Below are positions 28,232 to 36,723 of a stretch of 64,000 nt of DNA, in pieces; the stretch's first letter is position 1; every line of letters starts with the position of its first letter. The translations under genes and the position numbers were made by a program. The notes beneath the pieces are model-generated. The model was not told the DNA's origin and did not search any database. It worked only from the letters and a program-made list of their open reading frames with translations. The stretch is taken from the NCBI RefSeq assembly GCF_039729145.1, contig NZ_CP155793.1:1178001-1242000 (forward strand), read 5' to 3'. The DNA comes from Microbacterium sp. SY138. Lineage in GTDB: Bacteria; Actinomycetota; Actinomycetes; Actinomycetales; Microbacteriaceae.

Positions 28232-29671
28232 ATGTCTTCCACCACTTTCGAGCGCACTCAGCGCGTCGCCGTCCTCGGCGGCGGTCCCGGCGGCTACGAG
28301 GCGGCCCTCGCGGCAGCCCAGTTGGGGGCCGAGGTCACCCTGGTCGAGCGCGTGGGAGTCGGCGGATCCGCCGTCCTCACCGACGTCGTGCCCTCGAAGA
28401 GCCTGATCGCCACCGCCGATGCGGCCGTCGCCATCTCCGAGGCGAGCGACCTCGGGGTCAACTTCTACGCCAAGGGTGACCACTCGCGACCCCTCAAGCC
28501 CGAGATCGCGATCAACCTCGCCGCCGTGAACAAGCGGCTCCTCGCGCTGGCGGGTCAGCAGTCCGAGGACATGCGTGCGACGCTCCTCGAAGCCGGCGTA
28601 CGCATCCTCTCCGGTCACGGTCGCCTCGAGGGACCCACCGCGATCATCGTGTCGACGGGCCAGGGCGGGACCGACTTCGATCGGGTCGAGGCCGACACGA
28701 TCATCGTGGCGGTCGGTGCCTCTCCGCGCGAGCTGGACTCGGCCAAGCCCGACGGCAAGCGCATCCTGACGTGGACGCAGCTGTACGACATGAAGGCGCT
28801 CCCCGAGCACCTCATCGTGGTCGGTTCCGGTGTCACCGGTGCGGAGTTCGCCTCCGCCTACATGAACCTCGGTGCCAAGGTGACCTTGATCTCCAGCCGC
28901 GAGCAGGTGCTCCCGGGCGAGGACAAGGATGCGGCGAGCGTTCTGGAGAAGGTCTTCAAGCGCGGGGGCATGCAGGTGCTCTCCAAGTCCCGTGCCGACC
29001 GCGTCGAGGTCACGGATGACGGGGTCACGGTCACCCTGTCGGACGGGCGCACGGTCGATGGCAGCCACTGCCTGATGGCGGTCGGTTCCATCCCGAACAC
29101 CGCGGGCATCGGTCTGGAGGAGGCGGGTGTCGAGCTCGACGAGTCGGGACACGTGCGGGTGAACCGGGTCGCGCGCACCTCCGTCCCCAACGTGTACGCG
29201 GTCGGCGACTGCACGAACTTCTTCCCGCTGGCCTCGGTCGCCTCGATGCAGGGGCGCACGGCCGTCTTCCACGCCCTCGGCGACATCGTCATCCCGCTCG
29301 AACAGATCAAGATCACCTCGAACATCTTCACCGCGCCCGAGATCGCCACGGTCGGCTACGGCGAGAAGGACGTCGAGGACGGTGTGGCCGACGGCCTGGT
29401 CTACAAGCTCCCGCTCGCGGCGAACCCGCGCGCGAAGATGATGGGCATCAAGGACGGCTTCGTCAAGCTCATCGCCCGCAAGGGATCGGGCACCGTGATC
29501 GGCGGCGTGATCGTGGCGCCGAAGGCATCGGAGCTGATCTACCCGATCGCGGTCGCCGTCGAACGCCGTCTCACGGTCGACCAGGTCTCGCGGGTCTTCG
29601 CGGCATACCCCTCGCTCTCCAGCAGCATCACCGATGCGAGCAGGGCGATGCATCTCGTGAACATCTCCTGA
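28232..29671 (+). CDS. lpdA: NAD(P)H-quinone dehydrogenase of the LpdA type
   Basis: 479 residues of the pyridine nucleotide-disulfide oxidoreductase family: FAD motif VAVLGGGPGGYEAAL, NAD motif LIVVGSGVTGAEFAS, NVYAVGDCTNFFPLA, C-terminal dimerisation domain. The redox disulfide CxxxxC of true lipoamide dehydrogenases is absent; the equivalent stretch reads GGSAVLTDVVPSK. M. tuberculosis LpdA (Rv3303c) lacks the cysteines too and is a quinone reductase, so that is the likely role. An alternative ATG lies at 28223. A strong terminator follows. Confidence 0.93.
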   Translation: MSSTTFERTQRVAVLGGGPGGYEAALAAAQLGAEVTLVERVGVGGSAVLTDVVPSKSLIATADAAVAISEASDLGVNFYAKGDHSRPLKPEIAINLAAVNKRLLALAGQQSEDMRATLLEAGVRILSGHGRLEGPTAIIVSTGQGGTDFDRVEADTIIVAVGASPRELDSAKPDGKRILTWTQLYDMKALPEHLIVVGSGVTGAEFASAYMNLGAKVTLISSREQVLPGEDKDAASVLEKVFKRGGMQVLSKSRADRVEVTDDGVTVTLSDGRTVDGSHCLMAVGSIPNTAGIGLEEAGVELDESGHVRVNRVARTSVPNVYAVGDCTNFFPLASVASMQGRTAVFHALGDIVIPLEQIKITSNIFTAPEIATVGYGEKDVEDGVADGLVYKLPLAANPRAKMMGIKDGFVKLIARKGSGTVIGGVIVAPKASELIYPIAVAVERRLTVDQVSRVFAAYPSLSSSITDASRAMHLVNIS

Positions 29672-29686
29672 TCCCGGGAGAGATGC

Positions 29687-29722
29687 GGAAAGGGCGCCCC
29701 ACCTCGGTGGGGCGCCCTTTCC
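29687..29722. terminator. Bidirectional terminator between lpdA and the carboxylase alpha gene
   Basis: GGAAAGGGCGCCCCACC and GGTGGGGCGCCCTTTCC are perfect 17-bp arms around a 2-nt centre. It serves both converging genes. Confidence 0.9.
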
Positions 29723-29736
29723 GCTGATGCCGGGTG

Positions 29737-31503
29737 TCAGCTGATCGTGAGCAGCTGGTGTCCTGCGGAGACCGTGGCGCCGGCATCCGCGTTGATGTTG
29801 CCGACCACGCCGTCCTTGTGCGCCTGCAGCGGCTGCTCCATCTTCATGGCTTCGAGCACGACCACCAGGTCGCCCTTGACGACCTGCTGTCCGTCGGCGA
29901 CGGCGATCTTGACGACGGTCGCCTGCATGGGCGACTTCACCGCGTCGCCGGAGGCCCCGGCGTTGGCGGTGGTGGCGTGGCTGCGGCGCGACGGCGGAAC
30001 CGCTGCCGGGCGTCCGGCGGTGCCGGCGGCGACGGCGACGCGGTCGGGGAGGCTCACCTCGAGGCGCTTGCCGGAGACCTCGACGACCACGGTGTGACGT
30101 GCTTCGGCGGAGGTCGGTGCTTCGAGCTCCCCGTCCCACGCGGGGATGTCGTTGACGAACTCGGTCTCGATCCAGCGGGTGAAGATCCCGAACTCGCCGT
30201 CCTCCGCCGTGAACGCGGGATCGCGCACGACCTTGCGGTGGAACGGGATGACGGTGGGGAGACCGGCGACCTCGAACTCATCGAGTGCGCGGCGCGAGCG
30301 CTCCAGCGCTTCCGCCCTGTCCTTGCCCGTCACGATGATCTTCGCGAGCAGGGAGTCGAAGGCGCCGGACACCGAGTCGCCGGCGGTGACGCCGGAGTCG
30401 AGACGGATGCCGGGGCCTCCGAAGGTCTTGAAGACGTGGATCGGGCCGGGCTGGGGCAGGAATCCGCGACCGGGGTCCTCGCCGTTGATGCGGAACTCGA
30501 TCGAGTGCCCCTGGGGCTTCGGGTCGTCGTAGTCGATGGTGCCGCCGGCCGCGATGCGGAACTGCTCGCGCACCAGATCGATACCGGTGACCTCTTCGGA
30601 GACGGGGTGCTCGACCTGCAGGCGCGTGTTCACCTCGAGGAATGAGACCGTGCCGTCGGCGCCGATGAGGAACTCGCAGGTGCCGGCACCGACGTATCCG
30701 ACCTCCTTCAGGATGGCCTTCGATGCCGAGTAGAGCAGCTCGTTCTGCTCCTCCGTGAGGAACGGGGCCGGTGCCTCTTCGACGAGCTTCTGGTGGCGGC
30801 GCTGCAGCGAGCAGTCGCGCGTCGATATGACGACGACGTTTCCTGCGGCATCGGCCAGACACTGGGTCTCGACGTGACGCGGCTTGTCGAGGTACTTCTC
30901 GACGAAGCACTCGCCGCGTCCGAAGGCGGCGACGGCCTCGCGGGTGGCGGATTCGAAGAGCTCGGCGACCTCGTCGAGCTCGCGGGCGACCTTGAGGCCG
31001 CGTCCGCCGCCGCCGTACGCGGCCTTGATGGCGATCGGGAGGCCGAACTCCTTCGCGAAGGCGATGACCTCATCGGCGCCTTCGACGGGGCCGGGGGTGC
31101 CGGGAGCGAGAGGCGCGCCGACCTTCTCCGCGACGTGACGCGCGGTCACCTTGTCGCCGAGAGCCTCGATGGCCTCCGGAGACGGGCCGATCCAGGTCAT
31201 CCCCGCCTCGATGATGGCGCGTGCGAACTCGGCGTTCTCGGCGAGGAACCCGTAGCCGGGGTGCACGGCGTCGGCACCGGCGCGGCGGGCGATGGAGAGG
31301 ATCTTCTCGATCTGGAGGTAGGTCTCCGCGCTGGTCGAGCCGCCGAGAGCGTAGGCCTCGTCGGCGAGGCGGGTGTGCAGGGCATCCCGGTCCTGGTCGG
31401 CGTAGACGGCGACCGAGGCGATCCCGGAGTCGCGGGCGGCGCGGATGATGCGGACGGCGATCTCGCCGCGGTTGGCGATGAGCACCTTGGCGATAGCAGG
31501 CAT
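29737..31503 (-). CDS. accA3: Acyl-CoA carboxylase alpha chain (biotin carboxylase plus biotin carrier)
   Basis: 588 residues. The biotin carboxylase domain opens with [17 protein letters not shown], has ATP-grasp motif [10 protein letters not shown] and [14 protein letters not shown]. The C-terminal carrier domain has EAMKMEQ, where Lys is biotinylated. It corresponds to M. tuberculosis AccA3 and would work with the beta and epsilon subunits encoded at 38.3-40.1 kb to carboxylate acetyl- or propionyl-CoA. The start is set by TAGGCT 7 nt upstream. Confidence 0.95.
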   Translation of the reverse strand: MPAIAKVLIANRGEIAVRIIRAARDSGIASVAVYADQDRDALHTRLADEAYALGGSTSAETYLQIEKILSIARRAGADAVHPGYGFLAENAEFARAIIEAGMTWIGPSPEAIEALGDKVTARHVAEKVGAPLAPGTPGPVEGADEVIAFAKEFGLPIAIKAAYGGGGRGLKVARELDEVAELFESATREAVAAFGRGECFVEKYLDKPRHVETQCLADAAGNVVVISTRDCSLQRRHQKLVEEAPAPFLTEEQNELLYSASKAILKEVGYVGAGTCEFLIGADGTVSFLEVNTRLQVEHPVSEEVTGIDLVREQFRIAAGGTIDYDDPKPQGHSIEFRINGEDPGRGFLPQPGPIHVFKTFGGPGIRLDSGVTAGDSVSGAFDSLLAKIIVTGKDRAEALERSRRALDEFEVAGLPTVIPFHRKVVRDPAFTAEDGEFGIFTRWIETEFVNDIPAWDGELEAPTSAEARHTVVVEVSGKRLEVSLPDRVAVAAGTAGRPAAVPPSRRSHATTANAGASGDAVKSPMQATVVKIAVADGQQVVKGDLVVVLEAMKMEQPLQAHKDGVVGNINADAGATVSAGHQLLTIS

Positions 31504-31510
31504 GCTTGCC

Positions 31511-31516
31511 AGCCTA
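31511..31516 (-). promoter_or_regulatory. -10 hexamer TAGGCT for the carboxylase alpha gene
   Basis: It ends 7 nt before the ATG at 31503 (leaderless arrangement). Confidence 0.5.
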
Positions 31517-31581
31517 GCGAGAACGACCCCGATCCCTTTGACGACTCCCCACAAGAAAGTCGGGAAAACGTGGAGGGGAGT

Positions 31582-32220
31582 CTACGACCAGAGGTCGGTC
31601 CAACGGACACCGAGCTCGGTGGCGAGACGGCGGACGGTCGACAGGGACATGCCGACGACCGTCGAAGGATCGCCGTCCACACGGGTGATGAATGCCCCGC
31701 CCAGGCTGTCGACGGTAAAGGCTCCCGCCACGAGGAGCGGCTCTCCGGAGGCGACGTACGCGGCGATCTCGGCGTCGCTCGCGTCGTCGGCGAACGTCAC
31801 GGCGGCCGCGGCGACCGCGGTGGCCTCTTTGGGTTCGGCGTCGGGGGAGACCCGGAACACCGAGTGCCCGGAATGCAGGATGCCGGTCTCGCCGCGCATC
31901 TCCTGCCAGCGCCTGGTCGCCTCCTCGGCGGTGTACGGCTTGCCGTAGACCCGCCCGCCGAGCGCGAACATCGAATCCCCGCCGATCACCAGGCCGTCGA
32001 AGGTCCCGTTCGCAGCGAGGCTCCGTGCGACGGCGGCCGCCTTCGCGCGGGCGAGCAGAAGCACCAGTTCCTCGGGCGCGAGGGGGGCGCCCCTCTTCTC
32101 CTCCTCGGCGGCAGCGACCGCATCCTCATCGACGTCGGGCGACACCGTGAGCGGTTCGATTCCCGCCTGCCGGAGCAGCATGAGGCGGGCGGGCGAGGTG
32201 GAGGCGAGGCAGACGCGCAT
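31582..32220 (-). CDS. maf: Maf-family nucleotide pyrophosphatase
   Basis: 212 residues. CLASTSPARLMLLRQAG is the N-terminal Maf signature; LVIGGDSMFALGGRVYGKP contains the conserved catalytic Asp region. Members hydrolyse non-canonical or pyrimidine nucleoside triphosphates and are linked to septum control. Two GTG codons lie upstream, but ATG 32220 is chosen because TACGGT ends 7 nt before it. In M. tuberculosis maf (Rv3282) also sits beside the carboxylase genes. Confidence 0.93.
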   Translation of the reverse strand: MRVCLASTSPARLMLLRQAGIEPLTVSPDVDEDAVAAAEEEKRGAPLAPEELVLLLARAKAAAVARSLAANGTFDGLVIGGDSMFALGGRVYGKPYTAEEATRRWQEMRGETGILHSGHSVFRVSPDAEPKEATAVAAAAVTFADDASDAEIAAYVASGEPLLVAGAFTVDSLGGAFITRVDGDPSTVVGMSLSTVRRLATELGVRWTDLWS

Positions 32221-32227
32221 GTCCACC

Positions 32228-32233
32228 ACCGTA
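32228..32233 (-). promoter_or_regulatory. -10 hexamer TACGGT for maf (overlaps the divergent -10)
   Basis: It is 7 nt before the maf ATG. Its TA at 32232-32233 is also the TA of the opposite-strand hexamer at 32232-32237. Confidence 0.55.
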
Positions 32234-32237
32234 TCCT
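32232..32237 (+). promoter_or_regulatory. -10 hexamer TATCCT for the RNA methyltransferase gene
   Basis: It is 6 nt before the ATG at 32244 and shares two bases with the maf -10 on the other strand, so both promoters cannot be open at once. Confidence 0.55.
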
Positions 32238-32243
32238 CGAAGA

Positions 32244-33488
32244 ATGACTTCCTCCCCAGCCGACGTGCTCGAACTCGACATCACCGGCATCGCGCACGGG
32301 GGCACGTTCATCGCCCGCCACGAGGGACGCGTGGTCTTCGTCTCCGACGCGATCCCCGGAGAGCGGGTCCGGGCCCGGGTGATCGCCCCGCAGGAGGGGG
32401 CGGACGCCTCGACCCGCAGCTTCTGGCGGGCCGAGACCATCGAGGTGCTGGAGGCGTCGGAGCACCGTCGCCCGCACGTGTGGGCGGAAGCCGACGTGTC
32501 GCGGGACCCGGCCGACCGCCCCGGTGGCGCCGACCTCGGCCATATCGACATCGACCACCAGCGTGAGCTCAAGCAGCGCGTGCTGACCGAGGCGCTGGAG
32601 CGTTTCGCAGGCAGCGGTCTGGTCGCCCCCGAGATCGAGTCGGTGGAGTCGGGCGACGGTCTCGGATGGCGCACACGCGTCACCCTGCACGTCGACGACA
32701 CGGGAGTCGCCGGTCCGTTCGCCGCACGCAGCCACCGCGTCGTCCCCGTGACCTCGCATCCGCTGGCCAGGCCCGCGATCGCCGAAGCGGCGCTCGCGCT
32801 GCAGGGCGAGGCCCCCGGCCGCATCGAACTCGTCGTGCCCGCCGACGGCACGGTGCGCGTCATCCGACGTGAGGAGACCGAGCGCGCCCCCCGCGTGCAG
32901 CGTGGGTTCCGCAAGCGTCCCACTCCCGAGGTGATCCACGAGATGGTCAACGACCGTCGATTCGAGGTCGACGCCACGGGCTTCTGGCAGGTCCACCCGC
33001 GTGCGGCCTCCGTGCTCGACGCCGCGGTCTACGGAATCCTCGACGGACATGTCGACGACCAGAAGACGCACTACGACCTGTATGGAGGGGTCGGCCTGTT
33101 CGCCGCGACGCTCGCCGATCTCGGCGGGACCGACATCGTGACGGTCGAGTCCAGTGCACGCGCCACTGCGCACGCCGCCGCGAATCTCGCGCCGCTCGAA
33201 GTGAACGCCGTGACGGCGCGCGTCGATCGCTTCCTGGCGACGCAGAAGAGCGGGCGCACGGGCGCCGTCGTGCTCGACCCGCCCCGCGCCGGTGCAGGTC
33301 GGCAGGTCGTCGAAGCGGTGCACGCACTCGCGCCGGAGGCCATCGCGTACGTCGCGTGCGACCCCGTGGCACTCGCCCGGGATCTCGGCACCTTCCGCAC
33401 CCTCGGTTGGAACGTCGACCGACTTCGGGGCTTCGATCTGTTCCCGCACTCGCACCACTTCGAAGTCGTCGCGCTGCTCACACGATGA
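32244..33488 (+). CDS. Class I SAM-dependent RNA (uracil-5) methyltransferase with TRAM domain
   Basis: 414 residues. The N-terminal TRAM-like domain (LELDITGIAHGGTFIARHEG) binds RNA. The C-terminal domain has SAM motif DLYGGVGLFAATLA, VLDPPRAGAG, and YVACDPVALARDL with the catalytic Cys of the TrmA/RlmD (RumA) family. Cysteines for the RlmD iron-sulfur cluster are not evident. The target (tRNA U54 or 23S rRNA) cannot be settled from sequence alone. Confidence 0.88.
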   Translation: MTSSPADVLELDITGIAHGGTFIARHEGRVVFVSDAIPGERVRARVIAPQEGADASTRSFWRAETIEVLEASEHRRPHVWAEADVSRDPADRPGGADLGHIDIDHQRELKQRVLTEALERFAGSGLVAPEIESVESGDGLGWRTRVTLHVDDTGVAGPFAARSHRVVPVTSHPLARPAIAEAALALQGEAPGRIELVVPADGTVRVIRREETERAPRVQRGFRKRPTPEVIHEMVNDRRFEVDATGFWQVHPRAASVLDAAVYGILDGHVDDQKTHYDLYGGVGLFAATLADLGGTDIVTVESSARATAHAAANLAPLEVNAVTARVDRFLATQKSGRTGAVVLDPPRAGAGRQVVEAVHALAPEAIAYVACDPVALARDLGTFRTLGWNVDRLRGFDLFPHSHHFEVVALLTR

Positions 33489-33517
33489 GCGATCCGCGGC
33501 TTCTCGGGGGGACTCAG

Positions 33518-33523
33518 TAGGCT
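33518..33523 (+). promoter_or_regulatory. -10 hexamer TAGGCT for the response regulator operon
   Basis: It lies 6 nt before the ATG at 33530. Confidence 0.5.
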
Positions 33524-33529
33524 GAGGGG

Positions 33530-34189
33530 ATGAGCACGGTCGCACTCATCGACGATCACGAGTCCGTTCGCCTCGGCCTCGAGGCCGCGTGCGCGCGTGA
33601 TTCGCAGACCGTGGTCTTCTCCGGGAGCACGGTGGTCTCCTACCTCGAATGGCGCAAAGCCACCGCGGCCGCACCTGCCGAGGTGGTCGTCCTCGACCTC
33701 ACCCTCGGCGACGGCACGACCGTGACCGAGAACGTGACCTCGCTGGTCAACGACGGCGCGAGCGTCGTGATCCACAGCGTCGCCGATCGGCCGGCAGCCG
33801 TGCGCGAGGCGCTCGCCGCCGGGGCCGCCGGCGTGGTGAGCAAGTCCTCCGCCCTCGACGACGTGCTCGACGCGATCCGCACGGTGGCGCAGGGCGAGGC
33901 TCTCAACAACGTCGAATGGGCGAGCGCGGTCGAGGGAGACCGGGCGTTCGCCGATGCGCAGCTCGCCACGCGCGAACGCGAGGTGCTCCGTCTGTATGCG
34001 ACGGGGCTGCCGTTGAAGGCCGTCGCCGAGAAGCTGGGTGTCGCCTACTCCACGGCCAAGGAGAACATCACCCGCATCCGCGTGAAGTACGTCGAGGTCG
34101 GGCGTCCGGCGCCGACGAAGGTCGATCTGCTGCGCCGGGCGATGGAAGACGGGATCGTCACGGCTGACGAGGCACCCGGTGGCCGCTGA
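33530..34189 (+). CDS. LuxR/NarL-family response regulator
   Basis: 219 residues. Receiver domain with acidic pocket ALIDDHESVRLG and phosphoacceptor VVLDLTLGDG. C-terminal HTH: LATREREVLRLYATGLPLKAVAEKLGVA, with recognition-helix region STAKENITRIRVKY. The receiver is slightly unusual in that the region before the Asp is Ala-rich and short. Its stop overlaps the kinase start by 11 nt, so they form a two-component pair. The inducing signal is unknown. Confidence 0.92.
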   Translation: MSTVALIDDHESVRLGLEAACARDSQTVVFSGSTVVSYLEWRKATAAAPAEVVVLDLTLGDGTTVTENVTSLVNDGASVVIHSVADRPAAVREALAAGAAGVVSKSSALDDVLDAIRTVAQGEALNNVEWASAVEGDRAFADAQLATREREVLRLYATGLPLKAVAEKLGVAYSTAKENITRIRVKYVEVGRPAPTKVDLLRRAMEDGIVTADEAPGGR

Positions 34190-35414
34190 GCCGCTCAGCA
34201 TCCGCGACGCGTGGAGCAAGATCCCCTCTCCGGGGAGCACGGAGACGGCATACGAGCGCTTCACCGGCACACGCATGGAGCGGATCCTCGCGATCGTCGT
34301 CGCGATCGGCTCGGCGGTTCTCGGCGCGCAGGCGCTGATCTCTGCGATGGCGTCGCTCTCGCACGCGGATCCTGCGCACGTCGTCACCCTGATCGTGGTG
34401 TTCGTGCCGTTGGCTGCGATGCTGGTCGCTTGTCTGGTGGGCCGGGGGGTGCGCACCTTCTCCGGTATCTTCGCCGTGGTCTACGTCCTCGCGCTCGCCG
34501 CCTGGCCGACGATCGTCGACCCGTCGGACAAGGGCGCCGGCGAGCAGCCCTGGATCTTCTTCCTGGTCAATGTCGGCGTCGTCGCGGCGATGCTCGCGTT
34601 CCCGTTGCCGCTCCAGTTCGCCTGGGCGGCGGGGATGCCGTTCGTCTACGGCTACGTGCGGCTCGTCCAGGGGGAGTTCTCGCGCGAGTTCTGGGTGACG
34701 ACCGCGTTCGACGTGTCGTTCACCCTCATCCTCGGGGTCGTCATCATCTCCCTGGGCTGGATGTTCCGTTCCGTCGCCGCCGGCGTGGACGAGGCCAGGG
34801 GACAGGCGGTGGCGTCGTACTCGACAGCGGCTGCGGCGGCCGCCGCGGAGGAGGAGCGGGCGACGATGTCCGCACTGATGCATGACAGCGTCCTCGCCGC
34901 GCTGATCGCCGCGGAGCGGGCTGAGGGGGAGCGTGCCGAAGAGCTCGCCGTCGCCATGGCCCGGGAGGCACTCACTCGCCTCGCCAATACCGAAGCGGCC
35001 GTCGCGCAGGAGGGCAGTGACGAGCCGGTCGGCACGGCGCAGATCGTCGTGGAGCTGCGCAGAGCCCTGTCCGAGCTCGGCGCTGATGCGATCGTCGAGG
35101 AGCGCGGCGGCATCGGCCTCATACCCGGGCGGGCCGCTCGCGCACTCGTGCTCGCCGCGCGGCAGGCGATCGGCAACGCCGTGTCCCACGCCAACGGTCG
35201 TGGACTCCACATCATCGTCGAGGGGCACGGCGACGAGGGGATCGGCGTGACGGTTTCGGACACCGGCGGCGGCTTCGACGTGGCGTCGATCGGTGCCGAC
35301 CGTCTCGGGATCCGGGCGTCGATCTTCGCACGTATGGCGGGCGTCGCCGGCACGGCCGACATCGTCTCCGACGCGCACGGCACGACCGTGACGCTGGGAT
35401 GGGAGCGCGCGTGA
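34179..35414 (+). CDS. Two-component sensor histidine kinase (HisKA_3 type)
   Basis: 411 residues. Five to six hydrophobic segments in residues 35-200, a dimerisation region with phosphoacceptor SALMHDSVLAAL, and an ATPase domain with IGNAVSHANG (N box) and DTGGGFD (G1 box). This matches NarL-type sensor kinases such as DesK. GTG start inside the end of the regulator gene. The GTGA at its end overlaps the third gene. Confidence 0.9.
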   Translation: MAAEPLSIRDAWSKIPSPGSTETAYERFTGTRMERILAIVVAIGSAVLGAQALISAMASLSHADPAHVVTLIVVFVPLAAMLVACLVGRGVRTFSGIFAVVYVLALAAWPTIVDPSDKGAGEQPWIFFLVNVGVVAAMLAFPLPLQFAWAAGMPFVYGYVRLVQGEFSREFWVTTAFDVSFTLILGVVIISLGWMFRSVAAGVDEARGQAVASYSTAAAAAAAEEERATMSALMHDSVLAALIAAERAEGERAEELAVAMAREALTRLANTEAAVAQEGSDEPVGTAQIVVELRRALSELGADAIVEERGGIGLIPGRAARALVLAARQAIGNAVSHANGRGLHIIVEGHGDEGIGVTVSDTGGGFDVASIGADRLGIRASIFARMAGVAGTADIVSDAHGTTVTLGWERA

Positions 35415-36403
35415 ACCGCACCGTGCGCAGCGTCGCCACCTCTCTCGCCGTCGGCTTCGCCCTGTACTTCGTCGCACGAGGCATCTGGTGGATCGAGCAG
35501 CCGACCGCTCCGCTGCTCATGGTCCTCGCCATCGGCCTGTATCTCGTGGTCGTGAACATCGCCATCCTCGGCGACGGCTCCTCGGTGCGGATGCCGACGT
35601 GGTCGGCGGTCCTCGCGCTGCTCGCGAGCATGGCGATTCCCGTGCTCGTGACCTTCTCGCTCGAGCCGGCGGATCGTACCGCCCCGTTCGCGACCTGGTA
35701 CATCGGGGCGCTCGGACTGCTCGCGGTCGTGTGTGTGGTGCGTCGGCGGTCTCTGATCGGCTGGCTCGTGTTGGCGGTGCTCGTCCTGGCCGCGTCGGTG
35801 GCTCTGGGGTTCGTCGTGGCCCTCAACCTGGGGCTGGTCGGCTCGATCATGTGGGTGGCCGTCGCTCGACTCCTCGTGATGTTCTGGGATCGTGCGGTGC
35901 GCGACACCGAGCGCCTCGCCGAGATCCAGCAGGCGGTGTCCGCGTGGCATGCCACGCAGCGGGTGCGTCAGCGCGAGAGGCGTCTGCGCACGCAGTTCGC
36001 TCTGGCTGTCGCCGGTCCGGTGCTCAGCAGAGTGGTCGCGGCGCGAGGCGTGTTGAACGATCAGGAACGTCTGGACGCGCGGCTCGCCGAGGGCAGGCTG
36101 CGCGACGAACTGCGCGGCGCCGACCTCCTCAACGACGCGGTACGCAACGCGATCGAAGCTGCCCGACGGCGTGGAGTGGTCGTGACCGTCTTCGATGAGG
36201 GCGGGTTCGACGGCATAGACGAGTCCCGTCGCAAGGCGATCAGGGACGAACTGGCGGTCGTGCTGAGTCATGCACAGACATCTCGGCTCATCATCCGCTC
36301 GGGGCGGGACCCGCGTGTCGCCGTGACGGTGGTGGGCCGCGCGGGCACCCGCTCCTCGGGTGATGACGACGCGGTCGACCTCTGGCACGAGATTCCGCGC
36401 TGA
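35411..36403 (+). CDS. Uncharacterised membrane protein co-transcribed with the two-component system
   Basis: 330 residues. The N-terminal half has about five hydrophobic segments; the C-terminal half (about 175-330) is cytoplasmic and charged (QRVRQRERRLRTQFALAVAGPVL, ELRGADLLNDAVRNAIEAARRRG). The layout recalls a sensor kinase, but I see no phosphoacceptor His motif and no ATP-binding G boxes. It may be an accessory sensor or degenerate kinase. The GTG at 35411 overlaps the kinase stop; ATG 35399 is an alternative. A terminator follows. Confidence 0.8.
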   Translation: MNRTVRSVATSLAVGFALYFVARGIWWIEQPTAPLLMVLAIGLYLVVVNIAILGDGSSVRMPTWSAVLALLASMAIPVLVTFSLEPADRTAPFATWYIGALGLLAVVCVVRRRSLIGWLVLAVLVLAASVALGFVVALNLGLVGSIMWVAVARLLVMFWDRAVRDTERLAEIQQAVSAWHATQRVRQRERRLRTQFALAVAGPVLSRVVAARGVLNDQERLDARLAEGRLRDELRGADLLNDAVRNAIEAARRRGVVVTVFDEGGFDGIDESRRKAIRDELAVVLSHAQTSRLIIRSGRDPRVAVTVVGRAGTRSSGDDDAVDLWHEIPR

Positions 36404-36657
36404 CGGAAGAACTTTCGGCAGGACCGGTGAGCGACCTCGGCTCCGTCCTCGGCCCCGGCCTGGGGAGGTGACCGGAGTCGAGGATGTGAGAGTGGGAGAG
36501 GGGCGGCGAATCCGCCTGCCCCTCTCCGTGCGGACAGTTACCCGAAAACCATCCGCTGGTGGCCGATCAGCGTCTGTCTACCCTGGGACAGAGAGACCAG
36601 CCGAACGCGAAGCGTCCTCTTCAGTCTGAGGGGTTCCGCAAACATTGTCTGTAGGTA
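36404..36657. other. Intergenic region between the two-component operon and the ROK regulator
   Basis: Apart from the hairpin at 36495-36527 I see no gene in this stretch. Confidence 0.5.
36495..36527 (+). terminator. Terminator of the two-component operon
   Basis: GGAGAGGGGCGGCG and CGCCTGCCCCTCTCC pair around AATC with one bulged T, 92 nt past the last stop. Confidence 0.75.
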
Positions 36658-36712
36658 TTTTGGGGGACAAGATTCGGCATTTCGGGGGACACGATTTTCC
36701 CGTCGATGGGGG
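36658..36712. repeat. Repeated GGGGGA boxes upstream of the ROK regulator
   Basis: TTTTGGGGGACAAGATT (36658-36674) and TTTCGGGGGACACGATT (36680-36696) match at 15 of 17 positions, 22 bp apart. A third, partial GGGGGATCATT begins at 36708. Spacing of about two helical turns suggests a binding site, perhaps for autoregulation. Confidence 0.55.
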
Positions 36713-36723
36713 ATCATTGGACG

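Noticed and set aside
28232..29671. Defective lipoamide dehydrogenase because the CxxxxC disulfide is missing
   Set aside because: The LpdA quinone reductase group naturally lacks it, and the rest of the protein is intact.
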